Shown here in pieces: positions 35,151 through 44,495 of a stretch of 64,000 nucleotides of DNA. The position numbers were made by a program, and so were the translations under genes. Position 1 is the stretch's first letter. The number at the start of each line of letters is the position of its first letter. The stretch lies in the NCBI GenBank assembly GCA_934097085.1, contig CAKONK010000005.1:28068-92067 (forward strand). The letters are read 5' to 3'. Under the pieces are notes generated by a model. The model was given only the letters and a program-made list of their open reading frames with translations. It did not search any database and had not been told where the DNA came from. The stretch is from an uncultured Bacilli bacterium (GTDB lineage Bacteria > Bacillota_I > Bacilli_A > RF39 > UBA660).

Positions 35151-36057
35151 ATAAATTTTCCTTATCAATACCATTTAAAAATGCTTTTATATTCATTTCA
35201 TTTTTACCCATTGGTTTTACTATCTCAAGACTTATTACTCCATCTTTGCAACCAATTTCTAAATTATTTTTACTTGCATATACTTTACCTACTTCACTAT
35301 TTTTTTTAATAAATGAAGCTTTACATACTTTTATCTCTTTATCATTTAAAATAAAGTTTGCATAAGGTGATGGAGCAAAAACTCTTATTTGATTTATAAT
35401 ATCTTTTCCTTCTTTATTGAAATCTATTTTTTCATTCTCTCTAGTTATAAGTTTTGTATAAGTAGCTTCATCGTCATTTTGAGGGATACTTTCATTCTCT
35501 CTTTTCACAATTAATGGTAATGTTTTTTCAAGAAGGTTAGCTCCTAAAATAGATAATTTATTTGATAATTTTTCAAGGTTATCATCAATATTTATATTAA
35601 CACTTTCCATTGAAATAATATTTCCTGTGTCCATACCTTTGTCCATATACATAATAGTTACACCTGTTTTAGTTTCACCATTTAAAATAGCACTTTGGAT
35701 TGGAGATGCTCCCCTGTATTTTGGTAAAAGAGATGCGTGTACATTGATACATCCAAGTTTAGGAATACTTAAAATACTTTCAGGTACTATTTTTCCATAT
35801 GCACAAGTTATGATAATGTCGGGATTAATTTCACTTATTTCTTCGAATGCATCCTTAATTTTATCTGGTGTTATTACATCAATTTTATTTTCTAAAGCAC
35901 ATTTTTTAACTGGTGAATAAGTAAGCACTCTCTTTCTTCCTTCATAAGTATCTTTTTTTGTTATTACTAAAACAAGGTTAGTATTTTTTATTAAATATTC
36001 AAGTACTGGAACAGCAAATAAAGGCGTTCCCATAAATATTACTTTTAAGTCTTTCAT
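35137..36057 (-). CDS. fmt: methionyl-tRNA formyltransferase
   Basis: 306 residues. Formylates Met on initiator tRNA using 10-formyltetrahydrofolate. The hydrolase domain has FMGTPLFAVPVLEYL, GKIVPESIL, the catalytic Asn-His-Asp set in INVHASLLPKYRGASPIQ and GVTIMYMDKGMDTG; the C-terminal OB domain (about 205-306) includes IRVFAPSPYANF. Usual length. It has no def or priA next to it here. First gene of a three-gene unit. Confidence 0.95.
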   Translation of the reverse strand: MKDLKVIFMGTPLFAVPVLEYLIKNTNLVLVITKKDTYEGRKRVLTYSPVKKCALENKIDVITPDKIKDAFEEISEINPDIIITCAYGKIVPESILSIPKLGCINVHASLLPKYRGASPIQSAILNGETKTGVTIMYMDKGMDTGNIISMESVNINIDDNLEKLSNKLSILGANLLEKTLPLIVKRENESIPQNDDEATYTKLITRENEKIDFNKEGKDIINQIRVFAPSPYANFILNDKEIKVCKASFIKKNSEVGKVYASKNNLEIGCKDGVISLEIVKPMGKNEMNIKAFLNGIDKENLYVNN

Positions 36058-36155
36058 GTAGCCTCCATATAAATAGATTATACACTATTTTTCCCTAAAA
36101 TAAAAGAAATTTATTCATTAAAAAAAATTTCCAATATAGGAAATTATTTTTTAAA

Positions 36156-36231
36156 TGGTGTCTTGTTGGAGATTCGAACTCCAGACCCTTTGATTAAAAG
36201 TCAAATGCTCTACCGACTGAGCTAACAAGAC
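36156..36231 (-). tRNA. tRNA-Lys (TTT)
   Basis: 76 nt with CCA. Acceptor GTCTTGT / ACAAGAC, anticodon loop CTTTTAA (anticodon TTT), T arm CTGGAGTTCGAATCTCCA-type. Confidence 0.96.
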
Positions 36232-36243
36232 ATAATATTGAAA

Positions 36244-36319
36244 TGGCTGCCTCGGATGGATTCGAACCATCGGAATGTCAGAGTCAAAGTCTGATGCCTT
36301 GCCACTTGGCTACGAGGCA
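36244..36319 (-). tRNA. tRNA-Gln (TTG)
   Basis: 76 nt with CCA. Acceptor TGCCTCG / CGAGGCA with discriminator G; anticodon loop CTTTGAC gives TTG; T arm GATGGTTCGAATCCATC. Confidence 0.96.
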
Positions 36320-36329
36320 ATATTTGAAA

Positions 36330-36413
36330 TGGTGGAAGGAGATGGATTTGAACCATCGAACCCGAAGGAACAGATTTACAGTCTGCCGCGTTTGGCCACT
36401 TCGCTATCCTTCC
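36330..36413 (-). tRNA. tRNA-Tyr (GTA)
   Basis: 84 nt with CCA and the long variable arm expected of bacterial tRNA-Tyr. Acceptor GGAAGGA / TCCTTCC, anticodon loop CTGTAAA with anticodon GTA, discriminator A, which agrees with the UGGU bulge of the tyrS T-box. Confidence 0.96.
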
Positions 36414-36528
36414 GTCATTAAGAAAGTTCTTTTCTTTCTTCAAAGACAATATAGATTTTACCATATATTTTTGTGTTTGTGAACACTTTTTTTGAAATTT
36501 GTTAAAAAAAATTGCGTTTTTTTTGTTT

Positions 36529-37731
36529 TTAAAGGATTTTATGCTTATTTTCTTTAATTTTTTCTAAATAAATTCTATATACTTCATCAACTTTCTTATC
36601 CCAAGTTACATATAAATCTATAAAAGCATTTTCTTTTACTTTATTTAAAAGTTTATCATTATTCATAACTTCAATAATTTTATCTGAATATGCTCCAATA
36701 GTATTTTCACTTATAAAACCATTTACATTATCAGTTACTGTAGCACTTGTCGCACTTCCCTTTAAGAATACTCCAGGTGTTTTTTGAGAGGCTGACTCTA
36801 TTTGAACAATCGAAGAGGCATCATAAAGTGAAGGAAATAAAAATAAATCTGCTCTTGCATAATATTTTGCAAGTTCCTCTCTATCGGTAATTTTACCTGC
36901 CATTATAACATTATCACTAATTCCTAGTTCATTTATATAACTTAATAAATCATTTTCATCTTGACCAGTACCAACAAAAATCATTTTAAATTTTAATTTT
37001 TTATCTTTTTCTTTAACTGCTTTTAAAGCATCGGCAATAAAAAATATATTTTTTAATTTATTAATTCTACCCACAAATAAAAATACTTTTTCATTATTTT
37101 TAATATTATGTTTTTTATTTATATAATTAATAGCTTCTTTTTCGCTTTTTACAGGAAGCATTTCCGTAGCATTATTCATAACTTTAGGTAAGCATTTATA
37201 ATGATAATCTTCATAATAAATTCTTGCAACTTCACTATTTACTGCCCAGCATTCATCACATTTATTAAAAAATTTCATTAAATTATTATTAAGTTTAGTG
37301 GCAAGTATATCAGATTTTACTGCTCTTTGAAAATCTTGTTTAAATTGTGAGTGCATTGTGGCAATGCAAGGTACATGATGTTTTTTTGCATAAGCAAGTC
37401 CTGCCCTTCCTAAAGTAAAAGGTGAATGTACGTGTACAATATCAAGTTTATATTTATTAAGTTTTCTCATAAACTTTGCATCTAATTTAGGTATAGATAC
37501 TGAATAATCTAAAAATGGCACCTTTACAGAATGACACCTTACAACCTTATAAGGAAAAATACTATCATCATATTTTTTAGTTAAATACTCTGGTACAAAT
37601 ACAATTACATTCGCATATTTACAAAGTCTTCGTGCATAATTATCCATAACCATAATAACCCCATCTGCCATAGGGAAAAACGAATCACCAAAAAGTCCAA
37701 TTGTTATTTTTTTATTATTTTCTTGTTTCAT
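36529..37731 (-). CDS. family 4 glycosyltransferase, probably diacylglycerol glucosyltransferase-like
   Basis: 400 residues in two Rossmann-like halves. GLFGDSFFPMADGVIMVMDN, VHVHSPFTLGRAGLAYA, MHSQFKQDF in the acceptor half and FVGRINKLKNI, FVGTGQDENDL and the sugar-nucleotide site LFLFPSLYDASSIVQIE-A in the donor half mark a GT4 enzyme with the look of MgdA/AlmDGS lipid glucosyltransferases. These make monoglucosyl-diacylglycerol, an anchor lipid of Firmicute membranes. Last gene of the coaE operon, 31 bases after the PHP gene. Confidence 0.82.
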   Translation of the reverse strand: MKQENNKKITIGLFGDSFFPMADGVIMVMDNYARRLCKYANVIVFVPEYLTKKYDDSIFPYKVVRCHSVKVPFLDYSVSIPKLDAKFMRKLNKYKLDIVHVHSPFTLGRAGLAYAKKHHVPCIATMHSQFKQDFQRAVKSDILATKLNNNLMKFFNKCDECWAVNSEVARIYYEDYHYKCLPKVMNNATEMLPVKSEKEAINYINKKHNIKNNEKVFLFVGRINKLKNIFFIADALKAVKEKDKKLKFKMIFVGTGQDENDLLSYINELGISDNVIMAGKITDREELAKYYARADLFLFPSLYDASSIVQIESASQKTPGVFLKGSATSATVTDNVNGFISENTIGAYSDKIIEVMNNDKLLNKVKENAFIDLYVTWDKKVDEVYRIYLEKIKENKHKIL

Positions 37732-37762
37732 AATATGATTATATCATACATTTTTAAATTAT

Positions 37763-38719
37763 TCACTTTAACTTATCTAATATAGATAATTTTCTAATAT
37801 AAAGATTATTATTTTTACCAGTACCAGGGCTAACATCTGGTTTTGCACTGCCATGAAAATCACTACCACCACTTACTAGTAAATTATATCTATTTGCTAT
37901 TTCTAAATAATATGCCATTTCTTCTTTAGTAAAGTTACTGTGATAGCATTCCATTCCCTTAAGGCCACTTTTTAGCATGTCTTTTAATAAAATTAAAAAT
38001 TCCCTTTCATTTAACTTAAGAGTTTTAGGATGAGCAAGTACAGGAATACCACCACTACTTAAAATTAAATTTATACATTCTTCATAAGTTAAACCTTTAT
38101 TAATAGTTCTTACTTTTTCATAAGCACTTACTAAATATTTTTCAAAAGCCTCAGGAATATTTTTAGCATATCCTCTTTTCACTAAAAGATGCGCAACATC
38201 CACTCTTCCTAGATTATGATTAACATTTATAAGTGATTTAATGTCTTCATAGCTAAAGGTAATATTATAATCTTTTTTTAATACCTCCAAAATACTTAAA
38301 ACTTTATTTATACAATTGGATTTAATATCATTTAACTTTTTGTTTAAAGTTTCATTATAAATATCTATTCCATAACCTAAAATATGCATTTGACCTATAG
38401 TTCTCTTAACAGAAAATTCTATACCATTAATAATTTTTATACCACTGTCAGAAATTAAAGGACTATCAATATTTTTAAGTCCCTCAACTGTATTGTGATC
38501 TGTTATAGCAAGAACTCCAATCTTTTTAGCAATTGCCAATTGAATTAACTCTAAAGAAGTTAAATCTCCATCCGAAGCATTTGTATGAGTATGCATATCA
38601 ATTATTTTCTCACTTTCTTTATATGGTTTAATAATATTATTAAAATATATTTTATTTAAAGTTTCTACGCCTACATTATTTTCATATTCTTCCATTTCAT
38701 TATAATCAATATTTTTCAT
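37763..38719 (-). CDS. PHP-domain metal-dependent phosphoesterase
   Basis: 318 residues. The PHP motifs are IDMHTHTNASDG at about 40, AITDHNTVEG, GIEFSV with HILGYGID, GIPVLAHPKT and a closing GGSDFHGS, all metal ligands. The family includes RNase AM (YciV) and nucleoside 3',5'-bisphosphate phosphatases. Here a 35-residue leader precedes the domain. It lies three bases after the MBL gene in the operon. The substrate may be a nucleic-acid fragment or nucleotide. Confidence 0.85.
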   Translation of the reverse strand: MKNIDYNEMEEYENNVGVETLNKIYFNNIIKPYKESEKIIDMHTHTNASDGDLTSLELIQLAIAKKIGVLAITDHNTVEGLKNIDSPLISDSGIKIINGIEFSVKRTIGQMHILGYGIDIYNETLNKKLNDIKSNCINKVLSILEVLKKDYNITFSYEDIKSLINVNHNLGRVDVAHLLVKRGYAKNIPEAFEKYLVSAYEKVRTINKGLTYEECINLILSSGGIPVLAHPKTLKLNEREFLILLKDMLKSGLKGMECYHSNFTKEEMAYYLEIANRYNLLVSGGSDFHGSAKPDVSPGTGKNNNLYIRKLSILDKLK

Positions 38720-38722
38720 ATA

Positions 38723-39487
38723 CTACCTTCTTTCTAAAACTAGTTTTTTGTTTTCATGTGAAGCTTCAACATTTTGAAAATTTTGCATAGCCTCATTTAA
38801 ATAAGAATTTTTATCTTCTTCAGTCCAAAAATGAGTTAATAATAACTTTTTTGAATTAGACTTTTTTGCTAAAATGCTTGCATCATAAGCAGTTAAATGC
38901 GCTTTACTATTAGAGTTATGTCTTTTTAAGAAAGAACTTTCACAAATTAATAAATCAGCATCTTTGCAAAAATCTATTAATGCATTAAAGTTTGTTATTC
39001 CAACATCAGATGTATAAACAATCTTAAAATCTTTATTTTGAAGTTTAACCATGAAAGATTCTATACTATGTGAATTATTATCTTTAAAAGAAACATTTAA
39101 ATCATCCACTGAAAAAGAAAAGTTGTCATTTATGTCAAAATACTCTGCATAACTTTCTGGTGATGAAATTATCATTTGCTTACTAAAGTTAATATCATTT
39201 TCAGGTAAGTAAATTTTTATCTTACTATTTAAAATTCCTAAATTATGGTAAACATAAGAGGCATATTGTAAAGCACCTATATCACCAAAATGATCTTTAT
39301 GATAATGCGTTATTATTACATTTAAATTTTCTAAATCTTTTGGAAGTTTAAGAAGTCTTGTTATTCCATTACCACAGTCTAATAAAACATTTTTATTATT
39401 ATACTTAATTAGAAACCCTGGACAATTCATATTTTCTTTTGGATAAGGTGAAACTGTTCCAAGCGGTATAATTTCTATTTTACTCAT
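38723..39487 (-). CDS. metallo-beta-lactamase-fold hydrolase (RNase Z-like)
   Basis: 254 residues. Zinc motif THYHKDHFGD (HxHxDH with Tyr and Lys in the variable places), YTSDVG, and late LLTHFW. The order and size fit the small RNase Z/ElaC-like group, which cut RNA or phosphodiesters, but the ElaC exosite arm is missing. Start overlaps the coaD stop (ATGA), so translation is coupled. Actual substrate unknown. Confidence 0.8.
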   Translation of the reverse strand: MSKIEIIPLGTVSPYPKENMNCPGFLIKYNNKNVLLDCGNGITRLLKLPKDLENLNVIITHYHKDHFGDIGALQYASYVYHNLGILNSKIKIYLPENDINFSKQMIISSPESYAEYFDINDNFSFSVDDLNVSFKDNNSHSIESFMVKLQNKDFKIVYTSDVGITNFNALIDFCKDADLLICESSFLKRHNSNSKAHLTAYDASILAKKSNSKKLLLTHFWTEEDKNSYLNEAMQNFQNVEASHENKKLVLERR

Positions 39488-40110
39488 TTATATAGTCCTC
39501 TTTTCTTTACTAACATTTTTTCCATAACAATTGGATCTACATATTTTGAAACATCTTTATCAAGATTAAATATTTCTTTAACCATACTCGAAGATACAAA
39601 TTGATAATCTTTATCAGCAAATAAACAAATAGTATTTATTTTATTATTTGATATTTCCATATTCATTTGTTGTAATTGAACTTCATAATCGTAGTCACTT
39701 AAACTGCGAAGTCCTCGAATAATTGCTTTGCATTCATTAATTAAAGCAACATCTACTGCAGCACCTGAGCCTAAAATAACTTTTACATTATTTACTTTTT
39801 GATATAATTCTTTGATTATTTCTACTCTTTCCTCCAAAGTAAAAAAACTATTTTTCTTCAAGGGATTTTGCATAACTGCAATTACAACTTCATCAAAAAG
39901 TTCGCTTGCTTGGTTAACAATATTCATATGTCCCTTTGTTATTGGGTCAAAAGAACCAGGGTATAATACTTTTTTTGGGAAAAACTTATTATATTTGTTT
40001 AAAATTTCCTTTGCCCTACTTTCATCATACTTAAAACTTTCCATTAACCTACTTATTTCTTCACTATCATGTGGACTATAATTAGTATTTAACTCTAAAT
40101 CTTTTGTCAT
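39484..40110 (-). CDS. coaD: phosphopantetheine adenylyltransferase with N-terminal extension
   Basis: 208 residues; fourth step to CoA, joining AMP to phosphopantetheine. The catalytic domain starts at about 47 with VLYPGSFDPITKGHMNIV, then NPLKKNSFFTLEERVEII, GLRSLSDYDYEVQLQQMN and FVSSSMVKEI. Standard CoaD is about 160 residues; here 46 extra residues, rich in Glu/Lys and helical, precede it. The start overlaps the coaE stop as ATGA, so the extension is likely real. coaE and coaD side by side give the last two steps of CoA synthesis. Confidence 0.93.
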   Translation of the reverse strand: MTKDLELNTNYSPHDSEEISRLMESFKYDESRAKEILNKYNKFFPKKVLYPGSFDPITKGHMNIVNQASELFDEVVIAVMQNPLKKNSFFTLEERVEIIKELYQKVNNVKVILGSGAAVDVALINECKAIIRGLRSLSDYDYEVQLQQMNMEISNNKINTICLFADKDYQFVSSSMVKEIFNLDKDVSKYVDPIVMEKMLVKKRGLYK

Positions 40111-40664
40111 AATAATTTTGCCAACCTTTCCACTTTTTTCTCATCATCTGCTTTAAAGACATAATCAAATAATGTTTCATCAAAATCAATACTTGCTTGT
40201 TCTCTTAAATCAAAATCTTCTTCAGTAATGTTATCTCTTTTCATTGCTCTTTTTTTTCGAACATCATAGGAAACATCTAAAAGTATTTTTACATCACACA
40301 TATCAAAGTATTTTGTATTTAGCAATAAAAGCCAATCTAAAATAATAATCTTATCTTTATTGAGATTTAAAATTTTATCAATTTCTATTTGCATATATTT
40401 CCAAGTAATATCAGATAACTTTTCCATTTCATTTCGTGAATTAAAAACTATTTCACCAAGTTTTTTTCGATCAACCATATTTTCTTTAATAATAGCCTCT
40501 CCAAAAGAATTTATTAGTTCTTTTTTTACTTCAGGAAAAAGTAGTACATTATGTCCTATCTTATCAATATCTAAGCAAATAGCATTATCACCCGCCAACT
40601 GCATTATTTGATTTGCTAATGTAGTTTTACCACTGCCTGACTTACCACAAATACCTATAATCAT
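40107..40664 (-). CDS. coaE: dephospho-CoA kinase
   Basis: 185 residues from the ATG at 40664 with AAAGGAGAG upstream. Phosphorylates dephospho-CoA to CoA. P-loop GICGKSGSGKTTLANQ, CLDIDKIGHNVL and VDRKKLGEIVF are family marks; the lid region is KKRAMKRDNITEEDF. It is slightly shorter than the typical 200. First gene of a five-gene overlapping operon, divergent from a LysR regulator gene. Confidence 0.88.
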   Translation of the reverse strand: MIIGICGKSGSGKTTLANQIMQLAGDNAICLDIDKIGHNVLLFPEVKKELINSFGEAIIKENMVDRKKLGEIVFNSRNEMEKLSDITWKYMQIEIDKILNLNKDKIIILDWLLLLNTKYFDMCDVKILLDVSYDVRKKRAMKRDNITEEDFDLREQASIDFDETLFDYVFKADDEKKVERLAKLL

Positions 40665-40752
40665 AAATTCTCTCCTTTCACTTGTATTATATTGCAATAC
40701 TTGATATAATAAAAATACATATTTGTTATGTTAATCATAACTGGAGGTTATT

Positions 40753-41643
40753 ATGAATATTAATTTAGAATACTACAAAATATTTTATGAAGTTGCTAAA
40801 GAGCAAAATATTACTAAAGCTAGTGAAAACTTACATATATCACAACCGGCTATCAGTAAAACTATAAAACTTCTCGAAGAAAAACTCGGAGGAACTTTAT
40901 TTGTAAGAACTAAAAAAGGCGTTATTCTTACCGAAGAAGGAAAAGAATTTTACAGTTATATTACCAAAGCGATGGAATATATAAATAGTGCAGAAAATAA
41001 ATTTAGTGATTTAATTAATTTAGAAACTGGAGTTATAAAAATTGGTATTAATTCAACTTTAACCAAAGAATTTCTTCTTTCTTATTTAGAAAAATTTAAT
41101 AAATTATACCCTAAAATAGATATTCAAATAACAAACGGTATGACTTCACATCTTATTAATGAACTAAAAAATGGATTAATTGACATTGTATTTTTAAATT
41201 TGAATGATAAAGATTATGGAAATGACATTGATATAATAAAATGTAAAAAAATCCATGATGTTTTTATAGCAAGTAAAAAATATAGTGAACTTAATGATAA
41301 AGTTATTTCTTTAAATGAACTTAAAAATTACCCTTTAATATTTCAAGCAAAAGGTTCCAACACAAGAAACTTTTTAGATAATTTATTGAAAGAAAAAAAC
41401 ATAACCTTAAAGCCAAACATCGAACTTGCAAGTTACTCTCTTGTAACAGAATTTTGTAAAGCTGGTTTTGGTATTGGTTATGCAGTAAAAGAATTTGTTC
41501 AAAAAGACTTAAATGAAGGCAAAATATTTTCCCTTAAAATAAAAGAAACTATTCCCGAAAGATATATTGGCTTTGCTATTTCTAATAAACATTTACCTAG
41601 TTTTAGTACAAAAAAATTAATGGAAATCATTAATAAAAAATAA
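40753..41643 (+). CDS. LysR-family transcriptional regulator
   Basis: 296 residues. N-terminal winged helix: YYKIFYEVAKEQNITKASEN then LHISQPAISKTIKLLEEKLG and FVRTKKGVILTEEG; C-terminal periplasmic-binding-like effector domain from about 90, including IKIGINSTL and CKAGFGIGYAVK. Ribosome site GGAGG. It faces coaE across 88 bases, so it may control that operon, as LysR genes often control divergent neighbours. The effector is unknown. Confidence 0.92.
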   Translation: MNINLEYYKIFYEVAKEQNITKASENLHISQPAISKTIKLLEEKLGGTLFVRTKKGVILTEEGKEFYSYITKAMEYINSAENKFSDLINLETGVIKIGINSTLTKEFLLSYLEKFNKLYPKIDIQITNGMTSHLINELKNGLIDIVFLNLNDKDYGNDIDIIKCKKIHDVFIASKKYSELNDKVISLNELKNYPLIFQAKGSNTRNFLDNLLKEKNITLKPNIELASYSLVTEFCKAGFGIGYAVKEFVQKDLNEGKIFSLKIKETIPERYIGFAISNKHLPSFSTKKLMEIINKK

Positions 41644-41646
41644 AAT

Positions 41647-42099
41647 TTATTTCTTTTTAAAACCTTTAATGAATAAATATATTTGAAAAATTAAACACAT
41701 TGGCAATAACAATATAATTGTATAAGTGTACAATCCTCCGACTACACCAATCATAAATCCGGGTAATCCATAACTAGTTTCATCAAAAAATTTCACCCCA
41801 AAAATAGCATGATATAAACCTAACAAAAGAATAAATAAACACGGTATAAAAGAACAAAACAATAATTTTTTTCTGTTATTTCTAAATTTATAACACATTT
41901 GATAAGTAAAACACATTGGGATAATGGGAATAGAAAATAAATAATAATAAATATATGTTTTTAAATTAGTTAATAATCTTTGAATGCCTTGTAACTCTAC
42001 TCCATTTAAATAATATTGTCCAGATAAAATCACATATATAACAAATGCATATCCCAAAAATGATAAATAATATATTACTTTTAATATTTTTACTTTCAT
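41647..42099 (-). CDS. small membrane protein of unknown function
   Basis: 150 residues with four hydrophobic helices (about 5-25, 48-66, 80-97, 112-142), short loops and a Lys-rich end. It is convergent with the LysR gene, three bases apart. No family recognised, no motif beyond its membrane pattern. Confidence 0.55.
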   Translation of the reverse strand: MKVKILKVIYYLSFLGYAFVIYVILSGQYYLNGVELQGIQRLLTNLKTYIYYYLFSIPIIPMCFTYQMCYKFRNNRKKLLFCSFIPCLFILLLGLYHAIFGVKFFDETSYGLPGFMIGVVGGLYTYTIILLLPMCLIFQIYLFIKGFKKK

Positions 42100-42223
42100 A
42101 ATAATTTCTACCTCATACTAATTTTATCATACAATAATGCCATATAACAACAACTTAAATTCCTGATACTTGAAATTTAAATATTATTAATTTATAATAT
42201 GTTTTAAAAGAAAGAGAGATATA

Positions 42224-43003
42224 ATGATAAATAACACGATAATAGAAAAAGTTAACGAATTAATAAAAAAATTAAATATTAAAAACTATACAGGTATTAT
42301 AGTTTACGGAAGTTATGTAGGAGAAAGAAATAATAGTTTATCAGATTTAGATGTAATGATAATTAAAGAAAATTACCATACATTAGACTGTGGTAGTATG
42401 ATGATTGATAATGTTAGAGTGGAATTTTTTATAAATGATTTACAAAGATTATATTCTTTAGTGGATAATGAAATTAATAATAATGATCCCTCTCACTTAA
42501 CAAAATTTGCTACTTGTGAAATAATCTCTGATACAAATGATAAAGTAAAAGATTTTGTTAATTATGCTAAATATTTATATAATCAGAAAATACAATGTTT
42601 TTTTACCGAAGAAGATAAATTTTCTATATTTTCTATTAATAACCGTATTGAAGATTTAGAATCACTTATAAATCAAGATAGTTTTTATGCAGTTTATTTT
42701 ATTGTTTTAGAGAAAATAAGAGTATTATATTCCAAAATAAATGGTATAATTGATTTACCTGTAATGAAAATTGAAAGACTTTACATAGATAAAGAATATG
42801 CTAATAATTATATAAATTCCAGTATTCACACATTACCAAATGAGACATTTATTTCCTTATATTTAAATTGTTTAAATATCAATGATAAAAATGTAATGCT
42901 TGATAATTTAGAAAAGTTGTATAATTATTCTTTTGCAAATCTTGATTTTAATCCTCAAAATTTTTGCTTAAAATTTACGAAAAAAGCTCCATTTAAGATT
43001 TAA
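42224..43003 (+). CDS. nucleotidyltransferase-fold protein
   Basis: 259 residues. The N-terminal minimal nucleotidyltransferase motif is GSYVGERNNSLSDLDVMI, that is GS followed by DxD, and a third acidic position lies in VRVEFFIND. The rest is helical, like the HEPN- or ANT-type partner domain of aminoglycoside nucleotidyltransferases. The family includes antibiotic adenylyltransferases and toxin-antitoxin nucleotidyltransferases. Alone on the plus strand with AAAGAGAGAT before the ATG. Substrate unknown. Confidence 0.7.
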   Translation: MINNTIIEKVNELIKKLNIKNYTGIIVYGSYVGERNNSLSDLDVMIIKENYHTLDCGSMMIDNVRVEFFINDLQRLYSLVDNEINNNDPSHLTKFATCEIISDTNDKVKDFVNYAKYLYNQKIQCFFTEEDKFSIFSINNRIEDLESLINQDSFYAVYFIVLEKIRVLYSKINGIIDLPVMKIERLYIDKEYANNYINSSIHTLPNETFISLYLNCLNINDKNVMLDNLEKLYNYSFANLDFNPQNFCLKFTKKAPFKI

Positions 43004-43070
43004 TCATATTTACATTGACTTTACATTTTTTGAAATTTATGATATAATTACACCAGTTAAGGGGGATAAA

Positions 43071-43532
43071 ATGAAAGAAATATTTTTAGAGTATTTAAAT
43101 GAACTTATTTATATGTTAAAAGAATATGAAAATAGTTGGTGGGCAGAATGGATGGAAAAAGCCTACATAAAATATCGTGATGAAAATGACATTGATAAAT
43201 TTTTAAGGGCTTTTGGCGGTATGGGAAGTTTCAACGATTCTATCTTTAAAAATAATTGTACTGAATTAATTGAAAGCATAACAGCTAATATGGGTTATGA
43301 AATTAGAGAAAACGGTTATACTAATGTTTATGAAATATTAGATAGAATTGTAAAACACGATATTGATTGGATTAAAGAATGTACCGAAAATAATAGAGAT
43401 ATAAGTTATTATCAAAAAAATGAAAAAAGACTTGCCTTCTATAGTTACCTACTTGAAAACTATGTTCCAGGTAATTTACACGAAATAACTCAAAAGTTTT
43501 TAGAGCCAAATGAAAGTATGAAGTTAAATTAA
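43071..43532 (+). CDS. hypothetical cytoplasmic protein
   Basis: 153 residues, acidic, helical and Trp-containing, with WWAEWMEKA and RAFGGMGSFNDSIF near the middle. A soluble protein with no signal or membrane helix. It resembles small proteins seen beside toxins as immunity proteins, only by character and not by any motif I can name. A promoter with TTGACT-like and TATAAT boxes and the ribosome site AAGGGGGAT precede it. Not recognised. Confidence 0.5.
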   Translation: MKEIFLEYLNELIYMLKEYENSWWAEWMEKAYIKYRDENDIDKFLRAFGGMGSFNDSIFKNNCTELIESITANMGYEIRENGYTNVYEILDRIVKHDIDWIKECTENNRDISYYQKNEKRLAFYSYLLENYVPGNLHEITQKFLEPNESMKLN

Positions 43533-43615
43533 TTTCATATTTTTTTATTGCTAAGATATATTATAAATAATGTTTCATTAAAATAATAAAAAGATCGTAA
43601 TTAACGGTCCTTTTA

Positions 43616-44431
43616 TTATTTTTTATCATTAGTGATAATAGGATAATCTTCGTTATTTAATATAATTGACATAATTATTTTTTTCTCATTTTCATCAGTA
43701 ATATTGTCTAATGAAATTATTTTACTTAAATTTGCTTCATGTTCACCATTAAATACATCATTAACATAATCATATATCTTTTTCATAGCCTCTTTAGAAA
43801 ACTTTATTTCATATTCACCATTATATATTGGTTCACATACATCAAAGCATAGTATTTTTTTCCTTTTTATGACATTTATCCTTTCATCATATATATGAAT
43901 CTGATAAATATTATTATCATAATTATTTACAATTAATTCATAATTATATTTATTAAAATGAAAATATGCTCTAGAAAAGATTTCTCCATAAAATGAAATT
44001 AACGAAATAAATAAGATAGCCAAAATGATAGAAAAATACAATGCTTTATTATTAATAATTTTCACTTTATATTTTATTTTAGATAAAATTACATAGAATA
44101 AAGAAATAACAAATACTATTATCATCCAATAATACTTACGAAGCATATTATAAATGTTAAAAAGAAGGCCATTGAACTTATATTCATAACAATTTGAAAT
44201 CGAAGAATCACAAAATAATCCTTTTGCACCATTTAAATAACCGTCTATTCCAAAATATAAAATTAGTATTATAAAAATAAATATACAGTTTAAAAATAGT
44301 TTAAGAAGTATACTATTAACTTTTTTATTGTGTTCATTTAAATAAATACAAACTTTATAAACACCAAACAAACTTATTATTAAAATAATTAAAACAATAA
44401 CTGAAAACATATAGTTCACTTCTACTTTCAA
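43616..44431 (-). CDS. membrane protein of unknown function
   Basis: 271 residues with four hydrophobic helices (about 7-25, 42-62, 98-118, 130-152) and a C-terminal soluble domain of about 110 residues (IYQIHIYDERINVIKRKKI, VCEPIYNGEYEIKF). Two Cys pairs near CDSSISNCYEY suggest an outer loop. A terminator-like AACGGTCCTTTTATT structure follows it. Not recognised. Confidence 0.5.
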   Translation of the reverse strand: MKVEVNYMFSVIVLIILIISLFGVYKVCIYLNEHNKKVNSILLKLFLNCIFIFIILILYFGIDGYLNGAKGLFCDSSISNCYEYKFNGLLFNIYNMLRKYYWMIIVFVISLFYVILSKIKYKVKIINNKALYFSIILAILFISLISFYGEIFSRAYFHFNKYNYELIVNNYDNNIYQIHIYDERINVIKRKKILCFDVCEPIYNGEYEIKFSKEAMKKIYDYVNDVFNGEHEANLSKIISLDNITDENEKKIIMSIILNNEDYPIITNDKK

Positions 44432-44495
44432 ACTTATTTTATCATAAATTTACTTAATATTCACCATAAAATAAAATTATCTAAAAATAAAATTT

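Noticed and set aside
36222..36482. Open frames on both strands across the tRNA cluster
   Set aside because: They translate tRNA-Lys, tRNA-Gln and tRNA-Tyr genes, a common false prediction.
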